Shown here: positions 45,991 to 54,983 of the stretch, piece after piece
Numbering within the stretch: the stretch's first letter is position 1
Layout: each line of letters begins with the position of its first letter
Assembly (NCBI GenBank): GCA_965263485.1
Contig: CBDHHO010000004.1
Coordinates: forward strand, 1,364,001 to 1,428,000
DNA: 64,000 nucleotides
DNA from: Haliotispira sp965263485
Lineage (GTDB): Bacteria > Spirochaetota > Spirochaetia > SP-2023
Reading direction: 5' to 3'
Position numbers and translations under genes: made by a program
The notes under the pieces: generated by a model
The model's database searches: none
The model's input: the letters and a program-made list of their open reading frames with translations, nothing else
Told to the model about the DNA's origin: nothing

Positions 45991-47859
45991 TCAATCGCCG
46001 ATCCACTCAGCAATGGTGCCCTTGATAATAAAAGCATCACGCAAACCGCTCAAACTGCGCAGGTGCTGCAGCGCATCCTGTGTTTCGGCTACACTGTCGA
46101 ACGGACCGATAATACAACGATTATACTCCTTGCCATTGACAATACTGGTCACGGCCCGCACGTTGTAGTCGCTGCTCAGGCGTTCCATTACATCGTAGAG
46201 ATTATCCAGCTCTACGAAGGCACCCACTTGTATATAGCGCCCGTTGGTCAGCTCCTTATTCAGCTCTTCCGGATCAGTCGGAAGAAGCTTCGGTACCGAT
46301 TGGGAGGTCGCTCCGGGTTCGCTCAGCAGTTCATAGCTCGGTTGGGTACTGACTAGGGGGATTGGCTTGGCTGTGAACTGAGGCACCTTCGCTTCTTCGT
46401 TTCTGACCAAGTAGTTGCCTGCTTTCGGTTTATTCAAATTGCCCAATATCTCGAAGTCATCGATTGCCGGGGCTGCGGGCAGCTCCTCGGTTACGACCTG
46501 TGGACCGACCGGATAACCGGGTTTGGTTGTAAGGGCAGTATCGGTCAGTGAAGCTGTGGGTAAGGTATCGGGATGCTGGCCCGGTGCCAGTCCCATCAAA
46601 TCAGGGTAGGAAATGCTAACAGGCGCACTGATACCGGGAGGCTGCAGCTCGTCATCCTCATCGATATCTGCCAATTCCGGCATATCAGTCAAGACTCCAT
46701 CACCTGAGACTTTGGGAGTGAGGCCTTCGGTGCGATCGGTGTAAGCAACCAAGCTGCCAAAATCCTTGGCGCGACCGTACTGTGTCAGCGAAACTGTCAC
46801 CAAGTTGGGCTCTTGGCGGCCCAAGTCTGTGTATTTCCGGTAGCTGAGCCAGTAGTAACCGTTGACAATATCATTCAGCCTGTCCCAAGCCTGGTTGATC
46901 AGCCTGACTGCACGAGTCTGGTCGACATCCTTGTTGAGGTAGCCGGGAGGCAGTTCATAGACATCGAAAATAGTGCTGAAGCCATTCTGGTCATAGCTGT
47001 CTTCCTGAGCCGACCGTAGGGGTGGGAGCTCCCGAGTGGCGTCCAGCACCACAAAATTATACTTGTCGGCATAGGGATTTAGCGAAGCTAGGTCCAGAGA
47101 ATTGTGGTTCATCATCAGGATTGCCGAATCGTAGAGCGGAGATTCAGCGACCGCACGCATCTGTGTGGCAGGGAACAGCTCAGGCTCCAAGGCATAAGCC
47201 CCGTGGGGCAGGGCCTCAATACTGTCTTGGGCGAGGCCCAGGGCCTGTTCCAGAGCGGATTCCTTTTCCTGTACTTCTTGCAGGTCTTGCAGTAGTTCCT
47301 GCAACTCCGCTTTGTCATTGCTGAACTCGTCATTCAGCGCACGAGCTTGGCTGTCATAGCTGATCAGTTTGATGTACATATTCTGCGGTTGCAGGGTCAG
47401 ATAAGCCTTTAGAGCTTCGCGCATCCGCTCAAAACTGTTCTTCAGCTCTGGGTTTTGACGCTGATCGATCAACACCACCATGTATAGCTTAACGGCGGAC
47501 AGCGTCTCGTTGAGGCGTAACTCGTTTTTACGCTCTAAGGGCTTGCCGTTGTGCTTGACGTAGAAGTCATTCAGAGCCAGATCGGTCAGAGCAAGGCCCT
47601 TGTGGTCTTTGACTCGGACCACGACATCGGCTTGCTGATCAGGATTTTGCTCATAGAGGCCGGAAAGGTAGTTTATGGAAGCGCAGCCACTCAGAAAAAT
47701 GCTGAGCAGCAGGATGCCGAGGGCCGCGGTGTGGCAACGAACCGCTTTGGTCTGCCGGGAGAGGGCTGCAAAAGCTCTGACACAGGGCTTTATGCCAACA
47801 GAGTGCCCAGCGTACATGAGTCTGTTCTTATTTCTGTTTTTATTATAGTAATTTGGCAT
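45991..47859 (-). CDS. SPOR-domain lipoprotein with VWA-like region
   Basis: About 622 residues. A long basic N-terminus precedes a hydrophobic stretch and lipobox LSIFLSGC-A (cysteine near residue 59), so it is probably lipid-anchored facing the periplasm. The middle (about 85-300) has a VWA-like pattern (AVKLYMVVLIDQRQNPELKN; YDSAILMMNHNSLDLASL). A Pro-rich linker follows. The last 75 residues form a SPOR domain (GRYIQVGAFVELDNLYDVME ... YNRCIIGPFDS), which binds denuded septal peptidoglycan. ATG at 47859 is chosen for the GGAGGGGAG site just upstream. A role at the septum or cell wall is inferred from SPOR. Confidence 0.75.
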   Translation of the reverse strand: MPNYYNKNRNKNRLMYAGHSVGIKPCVRAFAALSRQTKAVRCHTAALGILLLSIFLSGCASINYLSGLYEQNPDQQADVVVRVKDHKGLALTDLALNDFYVKHNGKPLERKNELRLNETLSAVKLYMVVLIDQRQNPELKNSFERMREALKAYLTLQPQNMYIKLISYDSQARALNDEFSNDKAELQELLQDLQEVQEKESALEQALGLAQDSIEALPHGAYALEPELFPATQMRAVAESPLYDSAILMMNHNSLDLASLNPYADKYNFVVLDATRELPPLRSAQEDSYDQNGFSTIFDVYELPPGYLNKDVDQTRAVRLINQAWDRLNDIVNGYYWLSYRKYTDLGRQEPNLVTVSLTQYGRAKDFGSLVAYTDRTEGLTPKVSGDGVLTDMPELADIDEDDELQPPGISAPVSISYPDLMGLAPGQHPDTLPTASLTDTALTTKPGYPVGPQVVTEELPAAPAIDDFEILGNLNKPKAGNYLVRNEEAKVPQFTAKPIPLVSTQPSYELLSEPGATSQSVPKLLPTDPEELNKELTNGRYIQVGAFVELDNLYDVMERLSSDYNVRAVTSIVNGKEYNRCIIGPFDSVAETQDALQHLRSLSGLRDAFIIKGTIAEWIGD

Positions 47860-48032
47860 TTTGGCTCCCCTCCCAAATGACACAAAACAAAGGTCAGTCT
47901 CATTCTAGGAATTTCACCTGAAACCACAACAAAAGATTCTCAGAAAAAGATTTTCGGGGAAAAAACGGGAGCTTTCAAAATTTCATTTCAGGACTTCCCT
48001 CTAATGGGTAGTGTTTGCAGCCTATTACTGAT

Positions 48033-48190
48033 GGAACCTTCAGAAATTTGCTTTCGATGTTCAGCAAGCGAGATTTTGCCGATGGCGAGGAAGTGAGGCC
48101 GAGGCATACTTTGCTGTATGGCAATTCTTTACTGATGGAGCTGCTCGGCAATAAGATCTCTGCTGAGCGCGAAATCGGGGTTTTGGGGTT
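48033..48190. mobile_element. Diverged hairpin MITE
   Basis: About 158 bp. Ends GGAACCTTCAGAAATTTGC and GAAATCGGGGTTTTGGGG have decayed, but the interior still folds, with apex GCATACTTTGCTGTATGGC. This is an old copy in the 354-bp gap between the SPOR lipoprotein and murE; the rest of the gap is featureless. Confidence 0.65.
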
Positions 48191-48237
48191 AGTATAAACC
48201 GCGAACAAGCACATTTCCCAACGAAAAACCACCCGAA

Positions 48238-50190
48238 TCACTTGTTGTGACCAATACGCTCGGCACATTCCCTCAGCAAATCCAGTGCCACCTCCCGCTC
48301 ATCCCAAGGGATCTCGCGCCCTTGGGACAAAATGATCGAAGACTCGTGCCCCTTACCCAGCAGCAACACCAAATCACCGGCCGCCGCCAGCGCAAAAATC
48401 TGGGCCATAGCCTGCTTGCGCTCAGGGATCAAAAACAAATTCCGGCCCACGACAAAAGCATTATCTCCGGCAGCTTCTGGAATACCGGCCCGGATATCCC
48501 GAAGAATGGCCATTTCATCCTCATCGCGCGGATCCTCGTTGCACAGTACTATCACATCGACGTAACGAGCGGCCAGAGCTCCCTGCAAAGCCCGCTTCCC
48601 CCGGTCGCGTTGGCCACCGGACCCGAACAAGACCAGCAGACGACCCCGGGTTCCAGAAGTGCCCGTTCGGTCGAGCAAGGCCCTCAACTCCGGCAGCAAC
48701 AGGGCAAAGGAACCGGGACTGTGGGCATAGTCGATCAATATCGCAAAAGGCACCCGGTCCGCATGGGGAGACTGCACGGTTTCCATACGGCCTTTGGGGG
48801 CCCTCAGCGGCAAATGATAATGCCCCGAAGTCCCCTCTCCACCCGAAAGAATTTGCAGCAGCGGTGTCAGGTCCCATGATTCCCATGACACATATGGTGA
48901 TACGCTCTCCGAAACCGGTCTCCGATTAGTCAGGAGCCCATGACAGAGGCCCAGAGCCCCGGTTACATTGGCCACATACATCGAAGCCGGAATTCCGATG
49001 CTGCACGCATAGCTTCGGCTTCCACTCTGTTCCGGCCCTGCAGGCATGTCGGGCAGACTGCTGACAATATCGAAACACGAGGCCTCCAGACCCAGAACCA
49101 GATTTTGAGCGCGGAAAAGCCGGACAAACGGAAGCTCCCGGCCTTCCCATTCAGGTACCCGCAGCTGCGCGGCACTTTTTGCTGCTGTAGTTTCCCCAGG
49201 ATCAGCATCACAGCGATAAGCGATGTGCAGCAGATCCCGGCGCGCGCCGCTGGCGGCATAGAGCCGTGCCGAAGCCGGGTCGGCGGCATTCCAGACCGCA
49301 ATGCCACCGGGCCGGAGACCGGCGAACAAGCGGGCCTTATCGTGCGCATAGCACTCCATGCTGCCGTGGAATTCCAAATGCTCCGGGCTCAGGTTGCTGA
49401 ACAGAGCGGCAGCAAATTCAACGTGCATCAGGCGGGCCGTCCGGGGTGAAAGCCCGTGGGAAGAACATTCCAAAACGGCAAAGCGACAGCCATTGGCCCG
49501 CATCCGGGCCAGAGAGCGCTGCACAATCAGGGATTCCGGCGTGGTCTGATGCACGGGGTTAGGCCAAAGCCCGCCCCACTTAAAGCCCGGGCCCAGATCC
49601 ACACCAAAGGTGCTGAGCAAACCCACCGCGCCGCTGCCGTGCTGCTGGTGACAGCGGCGCAAAATCTGATAGCAGAGATAGGCAATCGAAGTTTTGCCAT
49701 CAGTTCCGGTAATACCCAGCACTTCCAGGTGCCGGGACGGATAACCAAAGCAGTGGGCACTGAGCAGAGAGAGGGCCCTGCGACTGTCGCTGACCCGCAG
49801 GGCTACCAGAGACCTCCGTTCCTGCTCCTGGCGCACAGCTTCCGCCGTTTCCGGGTCCAGCCGGTTCTGGTAAATAACCGCCGGGAGCTCGCTGTGCTCG
49901 CGCAAAAGTGGCCCGATAAAACGATGTCCGTCCGACGTCTGGCCCTGTAGAGCCACGAATATATGATGGGGCCGCAGCAAACGAGAGTCATAACAGAGGC
50001 CCAGCTTCCGGGGTTGGGCTTCGTTGGCCTTTGGGGCCTGCAGAATCTCAATACTGTCGCGGTGGAGCAAGCCATGCTGCCGCAGCAGCCAGCCCATTTC
50101 GCACAGCGAAGCAGGCTGTAGTAGCTCCCGCTCATCACTGCCCGGCTCTGTGACCGTGCCTTCCAGCAGGCTACAAATGGACTTACTCAT
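48238..50190 (-). CDS. murE: UDP-N-acetylmuramyl-tripeptide synthetase (MurE)
   Basis: Adds the third amino acid to the peptidoglycan stem peptide. The product has 650 residues, longer than the usual 480-500. The ATP loop is GITGTDGKTS; other Mur-ligase blocks are HQTTPESLIVQ, ECSSHGL, NLSPEHLEFHGSMECYAHDK and the C-terminal LIDYAHSPGSF. The amino-acid specificity loop reads CNEDPRDEDEM, in place of the DNPR of diaminopimelate enzymes; spirochaetes commonly use ornithine, which would fit. The central region is expanded by about 150 residues. It lies 92 bp downstream of aroA on the same strand. Confidence 0.9.
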   Translation of the reverse strand: MSKSICSLLEGTVTEPGSDERELLQPASLCEMGWLLRQHGLLHRDSIEILQAPKANEAQPRKLGLCYDSRLLRPHHIFVALQGQTSDGHRFIGPLLREHSELPAVIYQNRLDPETAEAVRQEQERRSLVALRVSDSRRALSLLSAHCFGYPSRHLEVLGITGTDGKTSIAYLCYQILRRCHQQHGSGAVGLLSTFGVDLGPGFKWGGLWPNPVHQTTPESLIVQRSLARMRANGCRFAVLECSSHGLSPRTARLMHVEFAAALFSNLSPEHLEFHGSMECYAHDKARLFAGLRPGGIAVWNAADPASARLYAASGARRDLLHIAYRCDADPGETTAAKSAAQLRVPEWEGRELPFVRLFRAQNLVLGLEASCFDIVSSLPDMPAGPEQSGSRSYACSIGIPASMYVANVTGALGLCHGLLTNRRPVSESVSPYVSWESWDLTPLLQILSGGEGTSGHYHLPLRAPKGRMETVQSPHADRVPFAILIDYAHSPGSFALLLPELRALLDRTGTSGTRGRLLVLFGSGGQRDRGKRALQGALAARYVDVIVLCNEDPRDEDEMAILRDIRAGIPEAAGDNAFVVGRNLFLIPERKQAMAQIFALAAAGDLVLLLGKGHESSIILSQGREIPWDEREVALDLLRECAERIGHNK

Positions 50191-50282
50191 GGGGTTGTCA
50201 TCCGATGCCTCAAAGATGCAAAGAGCACGAAGTCGGGCGGGATCTGCGCCGATATCGGGAAGCTTAGATTTCTCGGCAAATC

Positions 50283-51626
50283 CTATCCCTGTAGCGCTTG
50301 CAAATCGTCAAAAAAACCGGGGAAGGTCACTGAGGCAGAGCTGCTGTCGTCCAGCACCAACGGTTCTGCCGGGCCGAGCAAATTCAGCAGGGACAAAGCC
50401 ATCACAATTCGGTGGTCGTGGTAGCCGCGGGCCTGCCGTGTACGTGGGGAACAGAGAAAACGTTCAGAGCCGCCCTCGAAGCTCAGGCCGTCCGGATTTT
50501 CCGTTACGGCAAAGCCCAGTTCCTGCAACTCTGTTGCCATACAGGCAATACGATCGGTTTCCTTGTGGCGGGCGTGGGCTACGTTGAAGATGCGGCTGCG
50601 GCCATTTTCCACACAGGCGCAGACTACGGCCAAAGCTGGCAGGGCATCCGGAGTCTGCGACAAGTCCAGTTCCGCAGCTCGCAGCTGCTGAGGACCGTGA
50701 AATTCCAGTACCGGGCCTCCGGCTTCCTGTGCCCCGCTCAAGGGCTTGGCAGCCGGAAGCCAGTTGTAATCGCAGCCCATGCATCGCAGAAAGTCCGGCA
50801 CCTGCTTGTCACCTTGGCTATCGTTCGGGTCCAAACACAGCAGACGAATACTGCTGCCGCTAAGTGCTGCGGCACAAAGAAAAAACGTGGCCGAAGAAAA
50901 GTCTGCCGGGATTCTGCGCTGGAAGGGCCGATAGCTCTGACCACCTTTGATACGGTAGCGTTCATAGCCCTCGCTCTGCCGCTCAATCTGCTGCGAGTCG
51001 AGCCATTCCAACGTCATATCGACATAAGGATGCTCGTTGAGCAGGTCCAGCACGATTTCGCTCACAGAGCCTGCCGGGCTGAGGGGCAGGGCCAACAACA
51101 GGGCGCTCAGGTACTGACTGGTGGGCGCAAACAAATGCGTAGAGCCGCCTCGGAGCGGGCCACAGACCGTATAAGGGCAGCAGAAATAATCGCTTTCGCA
51201 GCGCACTTCTGCACCCAAGTCTTGCAGGGAGCGCAGCAAATTCTCTGCCGAGCGCGTGCGAATCGAAGCATCTCCGTCAAAGCGTACCGGGCACCGGAAC
51301 AGCGCTGCCACGGCACTGCCCAGAAACAAGGCCGTACCGGAATTACCGACATTGACCTCAATGGGCTCACTCGATTGCCCAGCCAGCATCCGGGACGGAA
51401 TGCCACGCACCCGCCAAGCTCCGCCATCTTCCCTGACTGTGGCACCAAACTGCTCAATCATGGCCCGGGCAGACAGGGTATCCTGGGAGACCAAGGGTGA
51501 GAGCAGCAGGCTCTCGCCTTCCTCGCCCGCCAGGGCTGCGATCAGCAAGGCGCGAATGGTATGGGATTTGGAGCCTGGAATGCTCAGTTCTCCCTGTAGC
51601 TTTACAGCGGATGAACGCTCAAACAT
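50283..51626 (-). CDS. aroA: 3-phosphoshikimate 1-carboxyvinyltransferase (EPSP synthase)
   Basis: Sixth step of the shikimate pathway, from shikimate 3-phosphate and PEP to EPSP. The product has 447 residues. Motifs: IPGSKSHTIRALLIAAL (substrate lysine), GNSGTALFL (PEP loop), DGDASIRTRS, TSQYLSALLLALPL, SQTPDALPALAV (catalytic aspartate), RHKETDRIACMATEL and DHRIVMALSL. GNSGTALFLGS replaces the GNAGTAMRP/GNSGTTMRL of well-known enzymes, losing the arginine there, and the C-terminal SVTFPGFF lacks the lysine of class I enzymes. The start overlaps the MCP stop by one base. aroB is at 29677. Confidence 0.9.
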   Translation of the reverse strand: MFERSSAVKLQGELSIPGSKSHTIRALLIAALAGEEGESLLLSPLVSQDTLSARAMIEQFGATVREDGGAWRVRGIPSRMLAGQSSEPIEVNVGNSGTALFLGSAVAALFRCPVRFDGDASIRTRSAENLLRSLQDLGAEVRCESDYFCCPYTVCGPLRGGSTHLFAPTSQYLSALLLALPLSPAGSVSEIVLDLLNEHPYVDMTLEWLDSQQIERQSEGYERYRIKGGQSYRPFQRRIPADFSSATFFLCAAALSGSSIRLLCLDPNDSQGDKQVPDFLRCMGCDYNWLPAAKPLSGAQEAGGPVLEFHGPQQLRAAELDLSQTPDALPALAVVCACVENGRSRIFNVAHARHKETDRIACMATELQELGFAVTENPDGLSFEGGSERFLCSPRTRQARGYHDHRIVMALSLLNLLGPAEPLVLDDSSSASVTFPGFFDDLQALQG

Positions 51627-53152
51627 CAGGCAAAGGTCTCGCCACCGCTGACACCACCCAGATCGCTCTCCGCAACCATCACATCAGTTGCGGGCGCCGT
51701 CGGCCCGGCAGGAAAAGAACGCGTATCATTACGCGCCTTGTCCTGGCTGGTCTGGTAATCCTGCGTGCTCCTGACCAAATCCTGGGCCTGCTTCTCCGTC
51801 TCGGCACCCAAGAATAAGAATTTCTCGGTGACCTTCTCAACATCACTGGAACCTGTACTGATGCGCTGCACACTTTCGCGCAACTTCTCTGTGCAGGTCC
51901 CCAGCTCTGTGATCGGATTCAAGAGGCCCTCGCGCCGCATTTTGACCTCAGTGAAGCCATTGTCGATGTCTGCAATGCGCTCCTTCAGCTTGAGTTGCAT
52001 CGTACTGATGATTTCAACGGTCTTGCTGATGTCCCGGGCAGAACTGGTTAATTGCTGAACATCAGTAATCACGTTTTCCATGTGGTTGTTCAGCACCGTG
52101 CGCAGATCGGTCAACTGGGTACCGGAATTCTTGGCCATGTTCATGATGGCTTCCATCTGCTCGCGTATCTCTGAAGTGAGGGTACCGGAATTGGTTGCCA
52201 GATTGCGGATCTGCAAGGCCACAATGGTAAAGCCCCGGCCCGACTCCCCGGCCCGCGCCGCCTCGATAGAAGCGTTGATCGAGAGCAAGTGGGTACTCTC
52301 GGCAATGTCTTCGATTTCTTCGAGCAATTTTTCGATGCGGGTAAAGCGTTGGACCTGCTCATCCAGTGAACGGGTGGACTCTTTGGCAAACTGAGTGGTT
52401 ACGCCCAGCAAGTCGCTGTTGCTCTCCCCCTGTTTCACAGGGCCTGCACTGCTAGTCTTACCGCTGTTCTGGTCACCCAGCGAATATTTCAGGCCGTCCA
52501 ATCTGTTGAAGAAATCCTGGCTCTGCCCGGCCTGCTTTTGAACGTAATGAGTGAAATCCTTAAAACTATCAACCAAGGACCCGGAATCTTCTGCAACTTG
52601 AGAAATCTGTTGGGTAAACTGCTGTAGTTGCTGTTCGGCATTGCGCATTATTTTGATCTGACTGTCGCTGAGCTTGTAGATGACGCCCAGATTGCCGGAA
52701 ACAGTCTGCAAAATTTCTCCGGCGTGCCGCAAATTAATATTGAACTCTACGCCGTTGTCGCGCATGGTCCGCGCCAGTCTCTTGGTGCTGCCGACCATGG
52801 TATCCAAGCGCCGTACAAAAGCGTTGAACCACAGTGCCAGCTGCCCCAGTTCATCGTTTGAGTGGATCTCCAAAGTACGGGTCAAGTCGCCTTGGCCTTC
52901 GGCCATAACCTTTAATTCCTGGGCAATCAGCTTGACGATGCGCACAATCGTGATTTTATTAATCAGGAAAGACAGCAGACCAACCACCGCACCTGCTAGG
53001 ATACAACTAAAGAAAAAGATGAAAAATTGGAAACTGTTGGCATAGCGGATCCCGAAGAGCTGTACGTAAAACGGAAAAATAATCCCGACAGCAATCCCAA
53101 ATGCCAAAGACAGGGTCAGGTTCAGCAGCACGATGGAACGAGAGGTGTACAT
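51626..53152 (-). CDS. Methyl-accepting chemotaxis protein without a sensor domain
   Basis: Chemoreceptor of about 508 residues. Two closely spaced transmembrane segments at the N-terminus (VLLNLTLSLAFGIAVGIIFP and FQFFIFFFSCILAGAVVGLL) are joined by a loop of about 15 residues, so there is no periplasmic ligand-binding domain. A HAMP domain (ITIVRIVKLIAQELKVMAEG ... SNDELGQLALWFN) is followed by a long cytoplasmic coiled coil with the conserved tip AESTHLLSINASIEAARAGE then GRGFTIVALQIRNLA. The start at 53152 has GGAGG just upstream; it is 1 bp from the end of the HPr-domain gene. It may sense cytoplasmic or membrane state. Confidence 0.88.
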   Translation of the reverse strand: MYTSRSIVLLNLTLSLAFGIAVGIIFPFYVQLFGIRYANSFQFFIFFFSCILAGAVVGLLSFLINKITIVRIVKLIAQELKVMAEGQGDLTRTLEIHSNDELGQLALWFNAFVRRLDTMVGSTKRLARTMRDNGVEFNINLRHAGEILQTVSGNLGVIYKLSDSQIKIMRNAEQQLQQFTQQISQVAEDSGSLVDSFKDFTHYVQKQAGQSQDFFNRLDGLKYSLGDQNSGKTSSAGPVKQGESNSDLLGVTTQFAKESTRSLDEQVQRFTRIEKLLEEIEDIAESTHLLSINASIEAARAGESGRGFTIVALQIRNLATNSGTLTSEIREQMEAIMNMAKNSGTQLTDLRTVLNNHMENVITDVQQLTSSARDISKTVEIISTMQLKLKERIADIDNGFTEVKMRREGLLNPITELGTCTEKLRESVQRISTGSSDVEKVTEKFLFLGAETEKQAQDLVRSTQDYQTSQDKARNDTRSFPAGPTAPATDVMVAESDLGGVSGGETFA

Positions 53153-53153
53153 A

Positions 53154-54857
53154 CTACCTCCTGAGGTAGGATAATTCTTTGGGGAGGGCAATATTATTAC
53201 CTAATTTATCTTCGCCGTAGCCATGTTCGGCCAGAATGGCAATGTCGGCCAGAACCCGCGAATCTCCTTCGAAAGATACCATCAAATCAGAGGAGATGTC
53301 GATTTTTCCGGTCGCCATCAGGTAAGCAACTTGCCGTTTGATGTATTCGAGAAACGCTTCCCCGCGAGAAGGCCGCTCCAGCGAGTTCATTGACAGGACT
53401 TCATAAACTACAATCTTTTCTTCCTTCTGCAAACTGTGAAACAACTCCAGAAAGTATTTTTGCATCAGGATTTGATCCTGCTCCGGACTCTTACGCAGCT
53501 GACGGGAGTATTCCTGGCATTTTTTGCTCTCGCCAACGATGCCGCCGATTTCCCGACGCTTTTCAGCGTTGATTACTTCATTGGCGCGGAACAGATCCAA
53601 AGGCACGGCGGCATTGTAGACACTGCCCCGCAACAGCATGTTGACCTTGCTGCCGTAGTGCATGACGATGCGCGCCACCAGAGTCGAAGGCCGTACATGG
53701 AAACCTCGGTAACAAGGGATCGGCAGGTTGATTTTCTTCTGCACCGAGTACTTTTGAATCAGGCACTTGGCAATCTTTTCGACTTGCAGGCGAAAGCGGT
53801 CAATGTAAGTTACGAAAAAGTCAAAGATAATGCCTTGTATTTGATCCTCGTTGAGAACAAATTGGATGTGGCGATCTAGGAAAAACTGATAGTGACGCTC
53901 TTCAATGCGCATCAGAGAACTGAAACCGTTGAGCAGCTGATAGACCACCTTGACGTGGTCGATCAAATCCTGTAGTTCCGAATCGGCTACCAGTTGTTTC
54001 TGGGAACACTGGGTGTCGAATAGCGTGATGATGCTGTGGAACAATTCGCGCTGGGCGGCTAGGGATTCTTCGTGCAGCTCGCCGGAGATGGTTTCTTTGC
54101 GCTTGCTGGTGCTGACGCTTTGCAGCTGGCCCAGATATTCGATGACGTTGCAATGGTGCAGCAGGGTACTGACCAGGTAGAGAATGGTTTCCTGGGTCCG
54201 GGCTGCGCTGGAATTGCTGCTGTCCTTTACTCCGGGACTGCCGGCATCCTTTTGCCCCGAGCGGAAACTACCGCTGGTCCTCAAGCGCAGCAGGGACTTG
54301 ATGTCGTTGACAAAGTATTTTTGGTAGTTGAGCGGCAGTGATTCTTTTTGCTCGATCACACCCAGCCGCAGGGTTTCCCGCAGAAGGTTCCGGGCGCTCT
54401 CGAGCAGGATGTGATAGAAATGGCGCAGCACGAACTGCGTGGCCATGGCAAAATTGCCCTCCACTGAATTGGCCAGTCTTTCTGAAATCACTGTGAGGTA
54501 CTGTAGCGTTGCGCTAATCGAACAGCTGTGCTTGGTGATGGCCACCAGCTTGCGGATGTAGACCCAATCGGGCTGCTGCTCAGCGTGGACTTGGTCGAGC
54601 AGGTCTTCGCAGCGGGTGCACTCCATAATAAAGCGATAAACGCCACCGCTGTTCAGCGAAATTTCTTCGGGCCTGTCTTGGTACAAGCTGGTCAATTGAT
54701 TGCACATGCCACACAGGTCGCTGACTTCAGGGCGCAGCAGCAAGGCGAATTCTTTGTCGTAGACCCGGTAAAAGCCTTCTTCAAAGCTCTCGTAATCAAG
54801 GTTCCCCGCCACTGCGGAAGGAGCTGTCTGTCCCTCTAATGCTGCTTCTGACATCAT
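53154..54857 (-). CDS. Large protein with HPr-like domain
   Basis: 567 residues, cytoplasmic, mostly helical. An HPr-like segment at about residues 395-460 has CYRGFHVRPSTLVARIVMHY, matching the GLHARPA phospho-histidine loop of PTS HPr, followed by GSVYNAAVPLDLFRANEVIN, where HPr has its serine/helix region. The first 390 and last 100 residues match no domain I recognise. Spirochaetes encode such HPr-containing proteins of unclear role. The gene is 1 bp upstream of the MCP gene, implying a link to chemotaxis or carbon-state signalling; this is inference. Confidence 0.7.
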   Translation of the reverse strand: MMSEAALEGQTAPSAVAGNLDYESFEEGFYRVYDKEFALLLRPEVSDLCGMCNQLTSLYQDRPEEISLNSGGVYRFIMECTRCEDLLDQVHAEQQPDWVYIRKLVAITKHSCSISATLQYLTVISERLANSVEGNFAMATQFVLRHFYHILLESARNLLRETLRLGVIEQKESLPLNYQKYFVNDIKSLLRLRTSGSFRSGQKDAGSPGVKDSSNSSAARTQETILYLVSTLLHHCNVIEYLGQLQSVSTSKRKETISGELHEESLAAQRELFHSIITLFDTQCSQKQLVADSELQDLIDHVKVVYQLLNGFSSLMRIEERHYQFFLDRHIQFVLNEDQIQGIIFDFFVTYIDRFRLQVEKIAKCLIQKYSVQKKINLPIPCYRGFHVRPSTLVARIVMHYGSKVNMLLRGSVYNAAVPLDLFRANEVINAEKRREIGGIVGESKKCQEYSRQLRKSPEQDQILMQKYFLELFHSLQKEEKIVVYEVLSMNSLERPSRGEAFLEYIKRQVAYLMATGKIDISSDLMVSFEGDSRVLADIAILAEHGYGEDKLGNNIALPKELSYLRR

Positions 54858-54905
54858 GAGATACTCATACTTCTTGCACGATAAAATCTCGCAGAATTAT
54901 TATTA

Positions 54906-54983
54906 GGGGACCTCTAAAAATCCCCCTCCCATCGAAACGCGGTACAATTCTCACAGAAAGCGATACCATTTTTAGAGCTTCCC
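54906..54983. mobile_element. Short hairpin MITE (78 bp) at the ABC-F stop codon
   Basis: Ends GGGGACCTCTAAAAATCC and CCATTTTTAGAGCTTCCC. The last base overlaps the TAG stop of the ABC-F gene. Confidence 0.75.
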
